Assembly (NCBI RefSeq): GCF_011752975.1
Contig: NZ_VWWP01000001.1
Location: forward strand, 620,001-684,000
Length of the DNA: 64,000 bases
Origin: Chryseobacterium sp. Tr-659
Lineage (GTDB): Bacteria > Bacteroidota > Bacteroidia > Flavobacteriales > Weeksellaceae
Reading direction: 5' to 3'
In this document: piece by piece, positions 45,743 to 54,737 of the stretch
Numbering within the stretch: position 1 is the first letter of the stretch
How the letters are laid out: each line of letters opens with the position of its first letter
Translations under genes and position numbers: made by a program
The notes under the pieces: model-generated
What the model was told of the DNA's origin: nothing
What the model saw: only the letters and a program-made list of their open reading frames with translations
Database searches by the model: none

Positions 45743-45756
45743 TACAGAATTCTGTA
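45743..45756. repeat. Perfect 14-bp palindrome upstream of the membrane AraC gene
   Basis: TACAGAATTCTGTA is its own reverse complement and lies 26 bp before the regulator start. It could be a binding site, but short palindromes also arise by chance in AT-rich DNA. Confidence 0.35.
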
Positions 45757-45957
45757 CTAAAACCGCAGTAGAAGCTTGTACGACCATGGTTTTAAATATC
45801 CAGATAATGTCTGCTTTTAAATAATCTCCACTTCTTCCGGCATCACAAAAAGGATTATGTAGCCGCTATCGTTTAGTATTTATAAAACTTTTAAAATTAA
45901 ATAAAATAATTGAAGGATTAAATACCTAAATTCGTGTAGATTTTTAAAAAAAACAGA

Positions 45958-46470
45958 ATGAAGTACTCTAAAATTATTATCGTTATTACCCTGTTAATGT
46001 TTCAATTAGGAATGGCACAGGAAAAAGCTGATGTTGTATTAAATAAAGCTCTGAAAGAAGCTAAAGCAGAAAAGAAAAATGTTTTATTGGTATTCCATGC
46101 CTCATGGTGCAAATGGTGTAAGATGATGGAAAAAAATATGGACCTTCCTGAAACCAAACCTATTTTTAATAAAAGATTTGTTACTGCTTACCTGGATGTT
46201 CAGGAAAGAGGTGATAAAAAAAGTCTTGAAAACCCGGGAGGGCAGGAACTGATGAATAAATATAAAGGCGAAAATGCCGGGCTTCCTTTCTGGCTGGTTC
46301 TAAACCCCAAGGGAGAAGTGCTGGCAGATTCATTTGATGATAAAGGACAAAATCTTGGATCACCTGCAACACCCGAAGAAGTAACAGCTTTTATTGCTAA
46401 ACTCGGAAAATCTTCAAAATTAAATAAAGAAGAAGCGCAGACCATCGAGAAAGTATTTATGAAGAAATAA
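45958..46470 (+). CDS. Exported thioredoxin-like protein
   Basis: The 170-residue protein has a signal peptide (MKYSKIIIVITLLMFQLGMAQ) and a thioredoxin fold with the redox pair CKWC (C51 and C54) in HASWCKWCKMME, followed by the cis-proline region AGLPFWLVLNPKGEVL. Acting in the periplasm, it would reduce or isomerise disulfides. The WCKWC form and the PGGQELMNKY text resemble the Bacteroidota thioredoxin-like group with a DUF255-type active site. It is monocistronic with its own terminator. Confidence 0.88.
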   Translation: MKYSKIIIVITLLMFQLGMAQEKADVVLNKALKEAKAEKKNVLLVFHASWCKWCKMMEKNMDLPETKPIFNKRFVTAYLDVQERGDKKSLENPGGQELMNKYKGENAGLPFWLVLNPKGEVLADSFDDKGQNLGSPATPEEVTAFIAKLGKSSKLNKEEAQTIEKVFMKK

Positions 46471-46481
46471 AAATATAAAAT

Positions 46482-46518
46482 AAAAATCCCCAAAACAGAT
46501 TTATTTTGGGGATTTTTT
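46482..46518. terminator. Bidirectional terminator
   Basis: AATCCCCAAAA (46485-46495) pairs perfectly with TTTTGGGGATT (46504-46514) and is flanked by A-rich and T-rich tracts. It serves the thioredoxin gene and the converging lipoprotein gene. Confidence 0.9.
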
Positions 46519-46536
46519 ATGCTATTAACCCGTTAA

Positions 46537-47133
46537 TTACTCTTTTTTATAATAATACTCAACATTGCTCCATAATACCACATCTTCAGACTGTGTCATG
46601 TCTGTCGGGGAGTTGAAAATGATTCCAAACATGTTGGAATATTCAGTGGTTCCGAAAAAAAAACTTTTTGCAATTGTTAATCCGTAAGATTCATTACGTG
46701 GAACACGCTTCAGATATCTCAAGGTTCTTTTTAACGTAAAAGTAGAGTTGTTTGCGTTGAAATCACCTATATAATCAGGTTTACCGCTGTTATCATTAAT
46801 TAAAACAGAATCATTAACGATTTTGATGCTGTACGTAAGATCAGCAGAAGTTCCGGAAATTAATTTCAGGGAACTGTTTTTCATATCAAGATAAATCTCC
46901 TTCCATACAGGTTCCTGGTATGAACTCCAATAATTACTCAGATAAGATTCTTCGGGATTTGATTTCTGTCCCCATGATCCTGTATACAAAACAGTTTCTC
47001 TTACTTTATAAGCGTGGAATTTAAACTGATAAGCCTGTTTATCTACCGGTCTCGCATCGTCAGTCCTGTTATCATTATTTTCACAGGAAGCAAGCGACAT
47101 CAAGGCCAGTGCAGCATAGATAGAGTATTTCAT
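46537..47133 (-). CDS. Hypothetical lipoprotein
   Basis: The 198-residue protein has a lipoprotein signal (MKYSIYAALALMSLASC, lipid C17) followed by a disordered acidic stretch (ENNDNRTDDARP). A beta-rich body follows (ETVLYTGSWGQ, DLTYSIKIVNDSVLIND, DVVLWSNVEYYYKK). I recognise no family. It is a single gene converging on the thioredoxin-like gene. Confidence 0.65.
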   Translation of the reverse strand: MKYSIYAALALMSLASCENNDNRTDDARPVDKQAYQFKFHAYKVRETVLYTGSWGQKSNPEESYLSNYWSSYQEPVWKEIYLDMKNSSLKLISGTSADLTYSIKIVNDSVLINDNSGKPDYIGDFNANNSTFTLKRTLRYLKRVPRNESYGLTIAKSFFFGTTEYSNMFGIIFNSPTDMTQSEDVVLWSNVEYYYKKE

Positions 47134-47281
47134 CGGTACTTTTTTACAAAAATAGGGGTTTTGCAGGTATTAGTGAAATAGAACGGGAGGAAATTTATGG
47201 TAGGAGTATGGGGAACATAGTTGAAGCCTTTATGGGTAAAATATAATTTTGGATTGATAGACAATAATCAGGGTTTATAAT

Positions 47282-47320
47282 AAAAAAAGGCGAATCTGCG
47301 TATTTGCAAATTCACCCTTT
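47282..47320 (-). terminator. Probable terminator of the duplicated small-gene cassette
   Basis: On the minus strand AAAGGGTGAATTTGC pairs with GCAGATTCGCCTTT, with one bulge and two G-T pairs, then runs into T-rich sequence. It lies 60 bp after the last gene of the cassette. I see nothing else in the gap 47134-47380. Confidence 0.55.
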
Positions 47321-47380
47321 AACTTTATAATTTAATTTCTTCTTTGTTCTTTCAGTCCTCACAACTTTTCGTCTCAGAAA

Positions 47381-47776
47381 TTATTTCCCGAAATACATCT
47401 GGTCCTGCTTCTGCTGCTCATTATAAATGATCTGAAAGCTTACAGGCATGTACTGATAGAGAAGTTTCCAATGCTGAATCTTTGCATGTTTTTTGAAACT
47501 TTCAAAAGATCTTACGAAAAGGTTTTCAATCATGGTTCTTACATAGGAATTTCCGTTCCTGTAAAGCCAGTCCATCAGCTTGATGTGGTGAGCAATGATA
47601 TTGATCTTCGATTCCTGCAGCAGATTCTTGAGATAATTAACAGTAGCCTGCATGATCCCAGCGAAATTATCCTGTACAGATAATTGTATAATTTCATTGC
47701 GAAGTGGCGGATAGAAAAATTTTAAGTATTCAACAGCTATCTTTTGATTAATAGTTTGCATTTGTACTTTCATCAT
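47381..47776 (-). CDS. Uncharacterised helical protein, paralogue of 48041-48397 (possibly DUF7674-like)
   Basis: The 131-residue product has no signal or membrane segment and is predicted mostly helical. Its central part LMDWLYRNGNSYVRTMIENL aligns with KMDKIYTDGDTVLKNAIETT of the 118-residue neighbour, and the alignment continues to IIYNEQ / KVYSRQ. Two proteins of one family are therefore encoded in tandem. The family may be the Bacteroidota group named DUF7674, but I am unsure. Each copy follows a tiny membrane-peptide gene. Several start codons are possible at the N-terminus (M1, M2 and M6). Function unknown. Confidence 0.72.
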   Translation of the reverse strand: MMKVQMQTINQKIAVEYLKFFYPPLRNEIIQLSVQDNFAGIMQATVNYLKNLLQESKINIIAHHIKLMDWLYRNGNSYVRTMIENLFVRSFESFKKHAKIQHWKLLYQYMPVSFQIIYNEQQKQDQMYFGK

Positions 47777-47826
47777 AGTTAAGATTTTTCAAACACTTTT
47801 TATTGCAGCGAAATGTATACCAAAAT

Positions 47827-47958
47827 TTACAGACAGGCTGCAAAAATGAACACTCCGATGATCACTGCTATGTGAGTGAGTAAAATCTCTGCATTGTGTC
47901 TGTTAGTCGTGGTTTTCCAGGTTTTCCAGTCGGAAATTCTTCGGATTTTATTTTTCAT
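47827..47958 (-). CDS. Small single-pass membrane peptide (43 aa)
   Basis: This short frame encodes MKNKIRRISDWKTWKTTT, then a helix (LLTHIAVIIGVFIFAACL) that ends the protein. A strongly basic N-terminus and a C-terminal hydrophobic helix predict a tail-anchored or single-span inner-membrane peptide. It lies 50 bp before the 131-residue gene and 82 bp after the 118-residue gene, all on the same strand. Its composition is clearly non-random, and a second peptide of the same design stands at the same place before the other paralogue. Function unknown. Confidence 0.58.
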   Translation of the reverse strand: MKNKIRRISDWKTWKTTTNRHNAEILLTHIAVIIGVFIFAACL

Positions 47959-48040
47959 AATCTATTGATTGTGAGTTATTTTAAATTTTGTTTAATTTAA
48001 ACACTTTGTAATGAAACGGATAAAAAATGTAACAAAACCT

Positions 48041-48397
48041 TTATATGCCGTGTGTGTAAATTTGTCTTGAATACACCTTTTGCAGATTGGCAGAAATGTG
48101 ACTAAAAATCACTTTTCTGTATTCTTCACTGCAGAAAGCGGTACAATTGTCCAGAGAATAAATAAAAGTGGTCTCAATTGCGTTCTTTAATACCGTATCT
48201 CCATCAGTGTAAATTTTGTCCATTTTCTGTAAACTTCTGAACAGCAGATTTCTGTCATTCTGGCTGATCATATTTTTAATTCTCTCTGTGAAGGTCCGGA
48301 TAATGCTGTATGAGTTTTGAAGTTTAATCTCTTTCACTTCATTTTCAAAATCGGGAACCACGTCTGTGATTTCCTTTACGGCTTGTAAATAGTTCAT
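48041..48397 (-). CDS. Uncharacterised helical protein, paralogue of 47381-47776
   Basis: The 118-residue cytoplasmic-looking protein aligns along most of its length with the 131-residue neighbour. Shared features include the MDxIYxxGD turn, an IExxF segment and the C-terminal KVYSRQ / IIYNEQ. Its start lies 11 bp after the stop of a 52-residue membrane-peptide gene, so the pair is probably co-translated. It contains two cysteines (NCTAFC) that the paralogue lacks. No function is known to me. Confidence 0.72.
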   Translation of the reverse strand: MNYLQAVKEITDVVPDFENEVKEIKLQNSYSIIRTFTERIKNMISQNDRNLLFRSLQKMDKIYTDGDTVLKNAIETTFIYSLDNCTAFCSEEYRKVIFSHISANLQKVYSRQIYTHGI

Positions 48398-48408
48398 CGT
48401 ATTATATT

Positions 48409-48567
48409 TTAATTGTGTTCAAGCATTTTGATGAAAGCACCAAAGATGAAAATGGTTAAAAAGGCGATAAAGAGCATATGATAAGGTTTCAGCCAGCTTG
48501 GAGTTTTAGGACCTCTGCTTTTTAATCTTCTTAACTTGTCTATTCTGTTTAATGTTTTTAAGTCCAT
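48409..48567 (-). CDS. Small single-pass membrane peptide (52 aa)
   Basis: This short frame encodes MDLKTLNRIDKLRRLKSRGP, then KTPSWLKPYH and a hydrophobic helix (MLFIAFLTIFIFGAFI), ending in a short acidic tail. The design (basic N-terminus, one helix near the C-terminus) is the same as in the 43-residue peptide. It is the first gene of the four-gene cassette on the minus strand. The upstream gap 48568-48848 holds the promoter of the divergent nucleoid-protein gene; I could not find a good TAnnTTTG box for this side. Confidence 0.58.
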   Translation of the reverse strand: MDLKTLNRIDKLRRLKSRGPKTPSWLKPYHMLFIAFLTIFIFGAFIKMLEHN

Positions 48568-48821
48568 TTTTTCTATGTTTTGAAAGTACTGATGCCAATG
48601 ATATTCCGTTTACAATATGTTTGATTTAATGTTTTGATATTTAGGTAGTTGGGTTTTTGTTTCTGATTTTTTTTAAAAGAAAATCATGTCAAAATGATAA
48701 GGGTTTTCTCAAATTGGAAAAGAATCTAAGAATAAACAGGTCATTTTATGGTTGAAAAAAATGCAGTTAATAAGAACAAAATCAATTATGGTTTTCAGTT
48801 TTTTGTAAAGGATAGAATGAA

Positions 48822-48829
48822 TATCTTTG
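48822..48829 (+). promoter_or_regulatory. -7 promoter element for the nucleoid-associated protein gene
   Basis: TATCTTTG matches TAnnTTTG, 19 nt before the ATG. Confidence 0.55.
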
Positions 48830-48848
48830 CAGTCCAAATATTCAGAAG

Positions 48849-49862
48849 ATGTTTTCAAAAATAATAGTACATAGAGTAGGTAATAAGATCAATGGCGATT
48901 CCTTAACCCTTTCGCAGGAGGAATTGAAACTGGAAGAAGGAATGGCAGAAATGCTTGAAGATTACTTTTTAGGATCTTTCAAATCGGAAGAAACTTTCCA
49001 TTTTTACAGTGATACTTACCTGGTGAATAACCCGGTTTATAGTGCGGTATCTGAAATTTTTGATGATAAATCCAAGTTCATTTGGGAATCTGAAAATATT
49101 GCAAAACACCTTTTTGAAGCTGCCGAAAACCCAAGAGTTCAGAGTGGGGAATTGTTTATTGTTCTTTTCGAAGACGAAAGTGACCGTCCTGATAAAGTAG
49201 ACAAGATCGGGATCTTTAAAACGGAAAAGAGAGAATCTTTCCTGAAAATAAACCCTTCAGAAGAAAATTTCGATATTGAAAAAGATCAGGGAATCGGTTT
49301 ATCTAAAATTGATAAAGCCGCGTTAATCTATAACAATAATAAAGATACAGGATATGTACTTTCCGTAGTGGATAATAACAAGAACGGAGATATGTATTAC
49401 TGGTTTGAGGATTTCTTAAAAGTAAAACAGCGTGATGACGAATATTTCCACACACAGGAAGCATTGATGGTTTACAAAGACTATATCACTAAACAGCTTC
49501 CTCAGGAATTTGAAGTTTCTAAAGCTGATCAGGCTGATTTCCTTAATAAATCCATCAATTTCTTCAAGGAAAAAGAAGAATTTAAGCTGGATGAATTTGC
49601 TAGCGAAGTATTGGGAGACGAACATGTAATTGAAAGTTTCGTTAATTTTAAAACGGACTACGAACAGGATATGCAGGTGAATATTGCAGAAGAATTCCCA
49701 ATCAGTGAAGCCGCTGTGAAAAAGACTCAGAGACACTTTAAGAGCATCATTAAACTTGATAAAAATTTCCATATCTATATCCATGGAGACAGACAAAAAA
49801 TTGAAATGGGTGAGGATGATAAAGGAAAATATTACAGACTTTATTTCGAAAAAGAGGTGTAA
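48849..49862 (+). CDS. Nucleoid-associated protein (NdpA/YejK family)
   Basis: The 337-residue cytoplasmic protein matches the 37-kDa nucleoid-associated family in length and in text such as KIIVHRVGNKING at the start, SGELFIVLFED and IGIFKTEKRESFLKI. E. coli YejK binds the nucleoid and topoisomerase IV. In Bacteroidota the family is widespread but little studied. The gene is followed 61 bp later by a membrane-protein gene in the same direction. Confidence 0.85.
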   Translation: MFSKIIVHRVGNKINGDSLTLSQEELKLEEGMAEMLEDYFLGSFKSEETFHFYSDTYLVNNPVYSAVSEIFDDKSKFIWESENIAKHLFEAAENPRVQSGELFIVLFEDESDRPDKVDKIGIFKTEKRESFLKINPSEENFDIEKDQGIGLSKIDKAALIYNNNKDTGYVLSVVDNNKNGDMYYWFEDFLKVKQRDDEYFHTQEALMVYKDYITKQLPQEFEVSKADQADFLNKSINFFKEKEEFKLDEFASEVLGDEHVIESFVNFKTDYEQDMQVNIAEEFPISEAAVKKTQRHFKSIIKLDKNFHIYIHGDRQKIEMGEDDKGKYYRLYFEKEV

Positions 49863-49923
49863 AAAGAAATCTTAGGTTCCACAATAATATTATAACTTTA
49901 TTGCTGATTACAAAATAGCAGCT

Positions 49924-50910
49924 ATGAAATTTATGATCATTTTCTGGGGAGCTTTTCTCTTTTTTTTCTGCGTTCCTTTTCCGATTTTTATTTATATGAT
50001 GAGTGAGGAACTCGCAACAGAACCGAGAAATTCATTGGCTGTGAGCTATGGATATCTCGGTTTTTCTTTGTTGCTATGGCTGTATGTGATTATCTTCTTT
50101 ATAAATATACTTTTTATAAAAACCTTTAAGGAGAAGAGTACTATTCATTCCATTCTCAGAAACGGAATCCCAAGGGAGGCAGAAATCACAGGCTATAAAC
50201 TCCTGAAATATATTCCAAAAACGAATATGAATGTTATTCAGATCGTTCTTTCATTTCCTAATCTTAGAAATACACGGATAGAGCATGAAATGATGTTTCA
50301 CGATTCCAGGCCGCAGGAAAAAAGATTCGATGTCGGAAATAATGTGAAGATATTACTGAATCCGATAGTTTCACATGAACCTTATTTTATTTTAAGTGAT
50401 CAGAAAGTAGGATTTAATACCTTAGGAATCATGCTGAGAGTTGTATTTATAGTGTTGCTGATGGCATATATCATAGGGTTGTACATTTATTTTTACAATC
50501 GGGAATCTTTTGATTTTGGCTGGAGATTTCTGACATTTATGCATCCGATTATTTTCAGCGCAGTAATGACAATTATCTATATACTGGTTTTCCAGCTAGT
50601 TGTTGGGAGATTTTTTAAAAATAAAAAAGAAGAACGCCTGTTATTTTCAGGAAGAAATGCTGAAGCCGCGATATTGAGTGTCACAGAGACTGGTCTTCTG
50701 GTAAATGACCAGCCACAGATCATGTTTCAGGTCAGTTTTAAGGATTTCAGAGGAAATGAACATATTGCCGTTTACAAGAAAGTGGTCAGCCTTCTGAATT
50801 TGTCTTCTGTACCCCGGGTTGGGACAATTGAGATTATGTACGATGAAAATGACCCGAAGAATATTATGATTCCCAAAGGCTTTTTAAGGCTGCAGGAGGC
50901 GAAAGAGTAA
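49924..50910 (+). CDS. Four-helix membrane protein with two DUF3592-like extracytoplasmic domains
   Basis: The 328-residue protein has hydrophobic helices at about 3-22, 38-62, 178-200 and 213-238. Each helix pair is followed by a beta-rich domain of similar design (IQIVLSFPN with VGNNVKILLNP, and IMFQVSFKD with GTIEIMYDENDPKNIMIP). The second ends in the YDxxDP motif typical of DUF3592. This suggests an internal duplication. Function unknown. Confidence 0.7.
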   Translation: MKFMIIFWGAFLFFFCVPFPIFIYMMSEELATEPRNSLAVSYGYLGFSLLLWLYVIIFFINILFIKTFKEKSTIHSILRNGIPREAEITGYKLLKYIPKTNMNVIQIVLSFPNLRNTRIEHEMMFHDSRPQEKRFDVGNNVKILLNPIVSHEPYFILSDQKVGFNTLGIMLRVVFIVLLMAYIIGLYIYFYNRESFDFGWRFLTFMHPIIFSAVMTIIYILVFQLVVGRFFKNKKEERLLFSGRNAEAAILSVTETGLLVNDQPQIMFQVSFKDFRGNEHIAVYKKVVSLLNLSSVPRVGTIEIMYDENDPKNIMIPKGFLRLQEAKE

Positions 50911-51063
50911 AATAGCAAAACAACCAGCAGATATTTCCATTTATTTGTCTTGCAGGTAGTACACCTCGATTAACGGCGAAAAATAGCAATTTTGCGCATT
51001 AAGTCTTTCTCTCTTTCACTTTTTCAATTCATTAACTATCTTTGTCTCCTTAGCCTAAATCAT

Positions 51064-51837
51064 ATGAAAACAACAATTGTCGATCTGACTAAACCTATAC
51101 AGTATAATGCAGGAGATCCGTGGTTCATGCGGGTGAAAATTAAACATAAACCACATAAAAAATCACACTGGCTGATCAGATTAGCATTAAATCTTCCTTT
51201 CAGGCTTTTTCCAAAAAATTGGACAGGATGGGCAGATGATACCATTAAAAATATGGGACTTCACGCTACCACACATATTGACGCTCCCTGGCATTATGGC
51301 CCTATCGTAGAAGGAAAACCAGCAAAAACTATTGACCAGATTCCACTGGAATGGTGTTACGGTGATGGAATTGTTATCGACTGTACCCACAAAGAAGACT
51401 TTGTAGCCATTACCGTAGATGATCTGAAAAAAGATCTTGATAAAAACGGAATCTCCATACAACAAGGTAATATTGTACTGATCAGAACCGACCGTGACCG
51501 GTTGATGGGAACTCCGGATTTTGTAGAAAAAGGAACCGGAATGAGCCGTGAAGCGACAGAGTGGTTGATCGACCAGGGAGTGAAAGTAATGGGAATAGAT
51601 CAATGGGGATGGGATCTTCCATTGAAATATATGGCTAAAAAAGCCAAAGAAATGAACGATCCGGAATACTTCTGGGAAGGCCACCGTGTAGGCATCGAAA
51701 AAGAATATCTGCATATTGAACAACTTACAAATCTTAGCGCTTTGCCTTCTTCAGGCTTCAAGATCTGTGTATTCCCACTTAAAATTGTGGGTGGTTCTGC
51801 AGCCCCGGCAAGGGTAGTCGCTATAATGAACGGATAG
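51064..51837 (+). CDS. Cyclase-family metal-dependent hydrolase (kynurenine-formamidase-like)
   Basis: I choose ATG 51064 (257 residues), since the longer frame uses a TTG in a non-conserved leader. The family motif HATTHIDAPWHYGP (about 67-80) supplies the metal-binding His and Asp residues, and a later H-rich segment (EGHRVGIEKEYLHIEQL) fits the second half of the active site. Members hydrolyse formylkynurenine, isatin or related amides. No tryptophan-degradation genes lie nearby, so the substrate is open. Confidence 0.88.
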   Translation: MKTTIVDLTKPIQYNAGDPWFMRVKIKHKPHKKSHWLIRLALNLPFRLFPKNWTGWADDTIKNMGLHATTHIDAPWHYGPIVEGKPAKTIDQIPLEWCYGDGIVIDCTHKEDFVAITVDDLKKDLDKNGISIQQGNIVLIRTDRDRLMGTPDFVEKGTGMSREATEWLIDQGVKVMGIDQWGWDLPLKYMAKKAKEMNDPEYFWEGHRVGIEKEYLHIEQLTNLSALPSSGFKICVFPLKIVGGSAAPARVVAIMNG

Positions 51838-51844
51838 GGAAGAG

Positions 51845-52038
51845 GAGGAATGGCGAAGAGGCAAAGAGTGCCGAGATAGCTAAACATAATATAAAAGGAC
51901 GGATTTGCTTATGTACAAATCCGTCCTTTTTATTTTTAGGAGAAAATGTTCAGGAGTTAAAAAATGAAGAAATTTAAGAAGACAAAGGAATTCTATATGC
52001 CTTCCTCTTCGCTTTCGTCGCCATTTTCCCTTTCACCC
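51845..52038. repeat. Inverted purine-rich tracts around a terminator
   Basis: A purine-rich tract at 51845-51871 (containing AATGGCGAAGAGGCAAAGAG) resembles the minus-strand reading of 51998-52038 (containing AATGGCGACGAAAGCGAAGA). The two face each other across the terminator hairpin, in the gap between the cyclase and sdhB genes. A weak frame on the plus strand here is not a convincing gene. Confidence 0.35.
51893..51936. terminator. Bidirectional terminator between cyclase gene and sdh operon
   Basis: A perfect 15-bp stem is formed by 51893-51907 (ending GGACGGATTTG) and 51916-51930, with T-rich sequence after it. Confidence 0.9.
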
Positions 52039-52043
52039 TTTTA

Positions 52044-52796
52044 TCAATTCTTCTTCCTGAAAAACAAAGCTCTGCTATATTCAAAATTCATTCTGGCGAT
52101 ATTCAGTACAGAAATTCCTTGTGGGCATTCTACTTCACAGGCTTCTGTATTGGAACAGTGTCCGAATAATTCTGAATCCATCTGGCTAATCATATCGAGA
52201 ATACGTTTGCTTCTTTCCTCTTTTCCTTGTGGAAGGAGCGCCATATGTGTGATCTTTGCCGAAGTAAATAAGGCTGCACTTCCGTTTTTACAGGTGGCAA
52301 CACATGCACCGCATCCTATGCAGGCTGCAGAATCAAAAGCTTCCTCGGCAGTTTGATGGGTAACCGGAATAGCCGTAGCATCAGGAGCCTGACCGGTATT
52401 TACAGATACAAAACCTCCTGAAGAGATAATTCTGTCAAAAGCGGAACGATCTACTTTTAAATCTTTCTTCACCGGAAAAGCTTCTGCACGGAACGGCTCT
52501 ATCAGAATAGTTTCACCGTCCTTGAATGATCTCAGGTGAAGCTGGCAGGTAGTTGTATTTTTTAAAGGACCATGAGCAATACCATTGATCATCATCCCGC
52601 ATTGTCCGCAGATTCCTTCACGGCAGTCGTGATCGAATTCCACCGGTTCATCGCCTTCAGTGATAAGTCTTTCGTTTAAGGTATCCAGCATTTCTAAGAA
52701 AGACATGTGGGGATTCAATCCTTTCAGGTCGTAAGGGACTATTTTCCCCTCACTTTTTCTGTCTTTCTGTCTCCATATCTTAAGGTGTAAATCCAT
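52044..52796 (-). CDS. sdhB: Succinate dehydrogenase/fumarate reductase iron-sulfur subunit
   Basis: The 250-residue protein holds the three Fe-S centres of complex II. The [2Fe-2S] ligands are C58, C63, C66 and C84 (DCREGICGQCGMMING). The [4Fe-4S] motif is CIGCGACVATC (C159, C162, C165), and the remaining cysteines are in the C-terminal ACEVECPQGISV. It passes electrons from the flavoprotein to quinone. It is the last gene of the operon, 13 bp after sdhA. Confidence 0.96.
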   Translation of the reverse strand: MDLHLKIWRQKDRKSEGKIVPYDLKGLNPHMSFLEMLDTLNERLITEGDEPVEFDHDCREGICGQCGMMINGIAHGPLKNTTTCQLHLRSFKDGETILIEPFRAEAFPVKKDLKVDRSAFDRIISSGGFVSVNTGQAPDATAIPVTHQTAEEAFDSAACIGCGACVATCKNGSAALFTSAKITHMALLPQGKEERSKRILDMISQMDSELFGHCSNTEACEVECPQGISVLNIARMNFEYSRALFFRKKN

Positions 52797-52809
52797 AATT
52801 TTTGTTTTT

Positions 52810-54726
52810 TTATTTGTAACTTCTTACCGTTGGCTGAATTTCTTCAAAGATTAAAGGTTCCCTGATGAGTTCAGGTTCGTTGTTTTCACCTGTCCATGCC
52901 CATGCAGAAATAAATTGATATTCCGCATCATTTCTCATAGCTTCTCCGTCCGGTGTCTGAAATTCTTCCCGGAAGTGGGCACCACAGGATTCATTACGGG
53001 TTAAGGCATCATAGCACATCAATTCTCCGATTTCAAAATAATCCGCAACACGGCCTGCTTTTTCAAGCTCGCTGTTCATTGTATCATTCTGCCCGGAAAT
53101 TCTTACGTCTTTGTAAAATTCCTCTTTTAGTTTTCTGATTTCCTGAATGGCATATTTTAGACCTTCTTCATTTCTTGCCAGTCCACAATAGTCGTAAAGA
53201 AGTTTTCCCAGTGTTTTGTGGAAATAGTCAACGGTTTTAGTTCCTTTGATATTGATTAAATCATTAATCTGGTTTCTCACAGCGTTTTCTGCTTTTTCAA
53301 ACTCAGGGGTATCCGGTGAAATCTTTCCGGTATGAATTTCATCTGCCAGATAATTGGCAATGGTGTGGGGCGCAATGAAATATCCATCCACAGAAGCCTG
53401 TAAAAGGGAGTTAGCACCCAGCCTGTTGGCTCCGTGATCTGCAAAATTGGCTTCCCCAAGTGCAAAAAGTCCCGGAACGGTAGTCATCAATTCATAATCT
53501 ACCCAAAGTCCACCCATTGAGAAGTGTGCTGATGGTGAGATCATCATTGGTTCTTTATAGGCATCGTAACCCGTGATTTTAAGGTACATATCGAATAAGT
53601 TTCCGTACTTCTCCTGAATCTTTTCTTTTCCCTGTTCTTTAATAGCTTTGGAAAAATCAAGATAGACTGCATTTTTCAGAGGGCCAATTCCAAATCCTGC
53701 ATCAATTCTTTCTTTTGCTGCTCGGGATGAGATATCTCTTGGAGCTAAATTTCCAAATGCGGGATATCTTCTCTCCAGGTAATAATCTCTTTCATTTTCC
53801 GGAATATCATGAGGAGCTCTTTTCTCGTCTTGTTGTAAAGGAACCCAGATTCGTCCGTCATTACGTAATGATTCAGACATTAAAGTAAGTTTGGATTGAT
53901 AATCTCCGGACTGTGGAAGAGAAGTAGGATGCACCTGAATCCAGCTTGGCGAAGCCATTAAAGCACCCTTTTTGTGCGCCCTCCAAATAGCAGAACCATT
54001 ACATCCCATTGCTAAAGTAGATAAGTAATAAATTTTTCCATAACCACCTGTAGCTAGTATCACAGCATGGGCTGCATGTCTTTCAATTTCTCCTGTGTCT
54101 AAATTTCTTACGATAATTCCTCTGGCTTTACCGTCAATTGTGACCAGATCAAGCATTTCATGTCTTGAAAATAACTGTACAGATCCTTTACCTACCTGTC
54201 TCATTAAAGCCTGATAGGCTCCGAGAAGAAGCTGTTGTCCCGTTTGTCCTCTGGCATAAAATGTCCGGCTTACCTGAACACCCCCGAATGAACGGTTGTT
54301 GAGATAGCCACCATATTCACGGCCAAATGGAACGCCTTGTGCTACAGCCTGATCGATGAGGTTTAAAGAACATTCGGCCATACGGTATACATTGGCTTCA
54401 CGGGCTCTGAAGTCACCTCCTTTCAAGGTATCTACAAACATTCTGTAAACACTGTCACCATCATTTTTATAATTTTTTGCAGCATTCACACCTCCTTGTG
54501 CTGCAACAGAGTGGGCTCTTCTCGGGCTGTCCTGGAAACAGAATGCTTTTACATTATATCCCATTTCACCCAGAGAAGCTGCAATAGAACTCCCAGCAAG
54601 CCCTGTTCCTACAACAATCACATCAAGCTTTTTACGGTTGGCAGGATTCACGAGTTTGGCTTTCTTTTTATAATACTCCCATTTATGTTCCAATGGGCCT
54701 TGTGGTATTTTTGAATCTAAAATCAT
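52810..54726 (-). CDS. sdhA: Succinate dehydrogenase/fumarate reductase flavoprotein subunit
   Basis: I choose ATG 54726 (638 residues, [16 protein letters not shown]). The longer frame would run back into sdhC. The FAD-binding dinucleotide loop is [17 protein letters not shown] (about 39-54) and the covalent FAD histidine is H72 in [10 protein letters not shown]. Active-site segments HPTSL and GGLWVDYE are present. Length and the [20 protein letters not shown] start match the epsilonproteobacterial/Bacteroidota type B enzyme, which has a single cytochrome b subunit, as here. It oxidises succinate or reduces fumarate. Confidence 0.95.
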   Translation of the reverse strand: MILDSKIPQGPLEHKWEYYKKKAKLVNPANRKKLDVIVVGTGLAGSSIAASLGEMGYNVKAFCFQDSPRRAHSVAAQGGVNAAKNYKNDGDSVYRMFVDTLKGGDFRAREANVYRMAECSLNLIDQAVAQGVPFGREYGGYLNNRSFGGVQVSRTFYARGQTGQQLLLGAYQALMRQVGKGSVQLFSRHEMLDLVTIDGKARGIIVRNLDTGEIERHAAHAVILATGGYGKIYYLSTLAMGCNGSAIWRAHKKGALMASPSWIQVHPTSLPQSGDYQSKLTLMSESLRNDGRIWVPLQQDEKRAPHDIPENERDYYLERRYPAFGNLAPRDISSRAAKERIDAGFGIGPLKNAVYLDFSKAIKEQGKEKIQEKYGNLFDMYLKITGYDAYKEPMMISPSAHFSMGGLWVDYELMTTVPGLFALGEANFADHGANRLGANSLLQASVDGYFIAPHTIANYLADEIHTGKISPDTPEFEKAENAVRNQINDLINIKGTKTVDYFHKTLGKLLYDYCGLARNEEGLKYAIQEIRKLKEEFYKDVRISGQNDTMNSELEKAGRVADYFEIGELMCYDALTRNESCGAHFREEFQTPDGEAMRNDAEYQFISAWAWTGENNEPELIREPLIFEEIQPTVRSYK

Positions 54727-54737
54727 GATCGTTCTGT

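Noticed and set aside
51187..51723. 178-codon minus-strand frame inside the cyclase-family gene
   Set aside because: Long, but fully antisense to a gene with the family metal motif; composition is Phe/His-rich and random-looking.
51964..52356. 130-codon plus-strand frame over the end of sdhB
   Set aside because: Two thirds lies antisense to sdhB and the rest is purine/pyrimidine-biased intergenic DNA.
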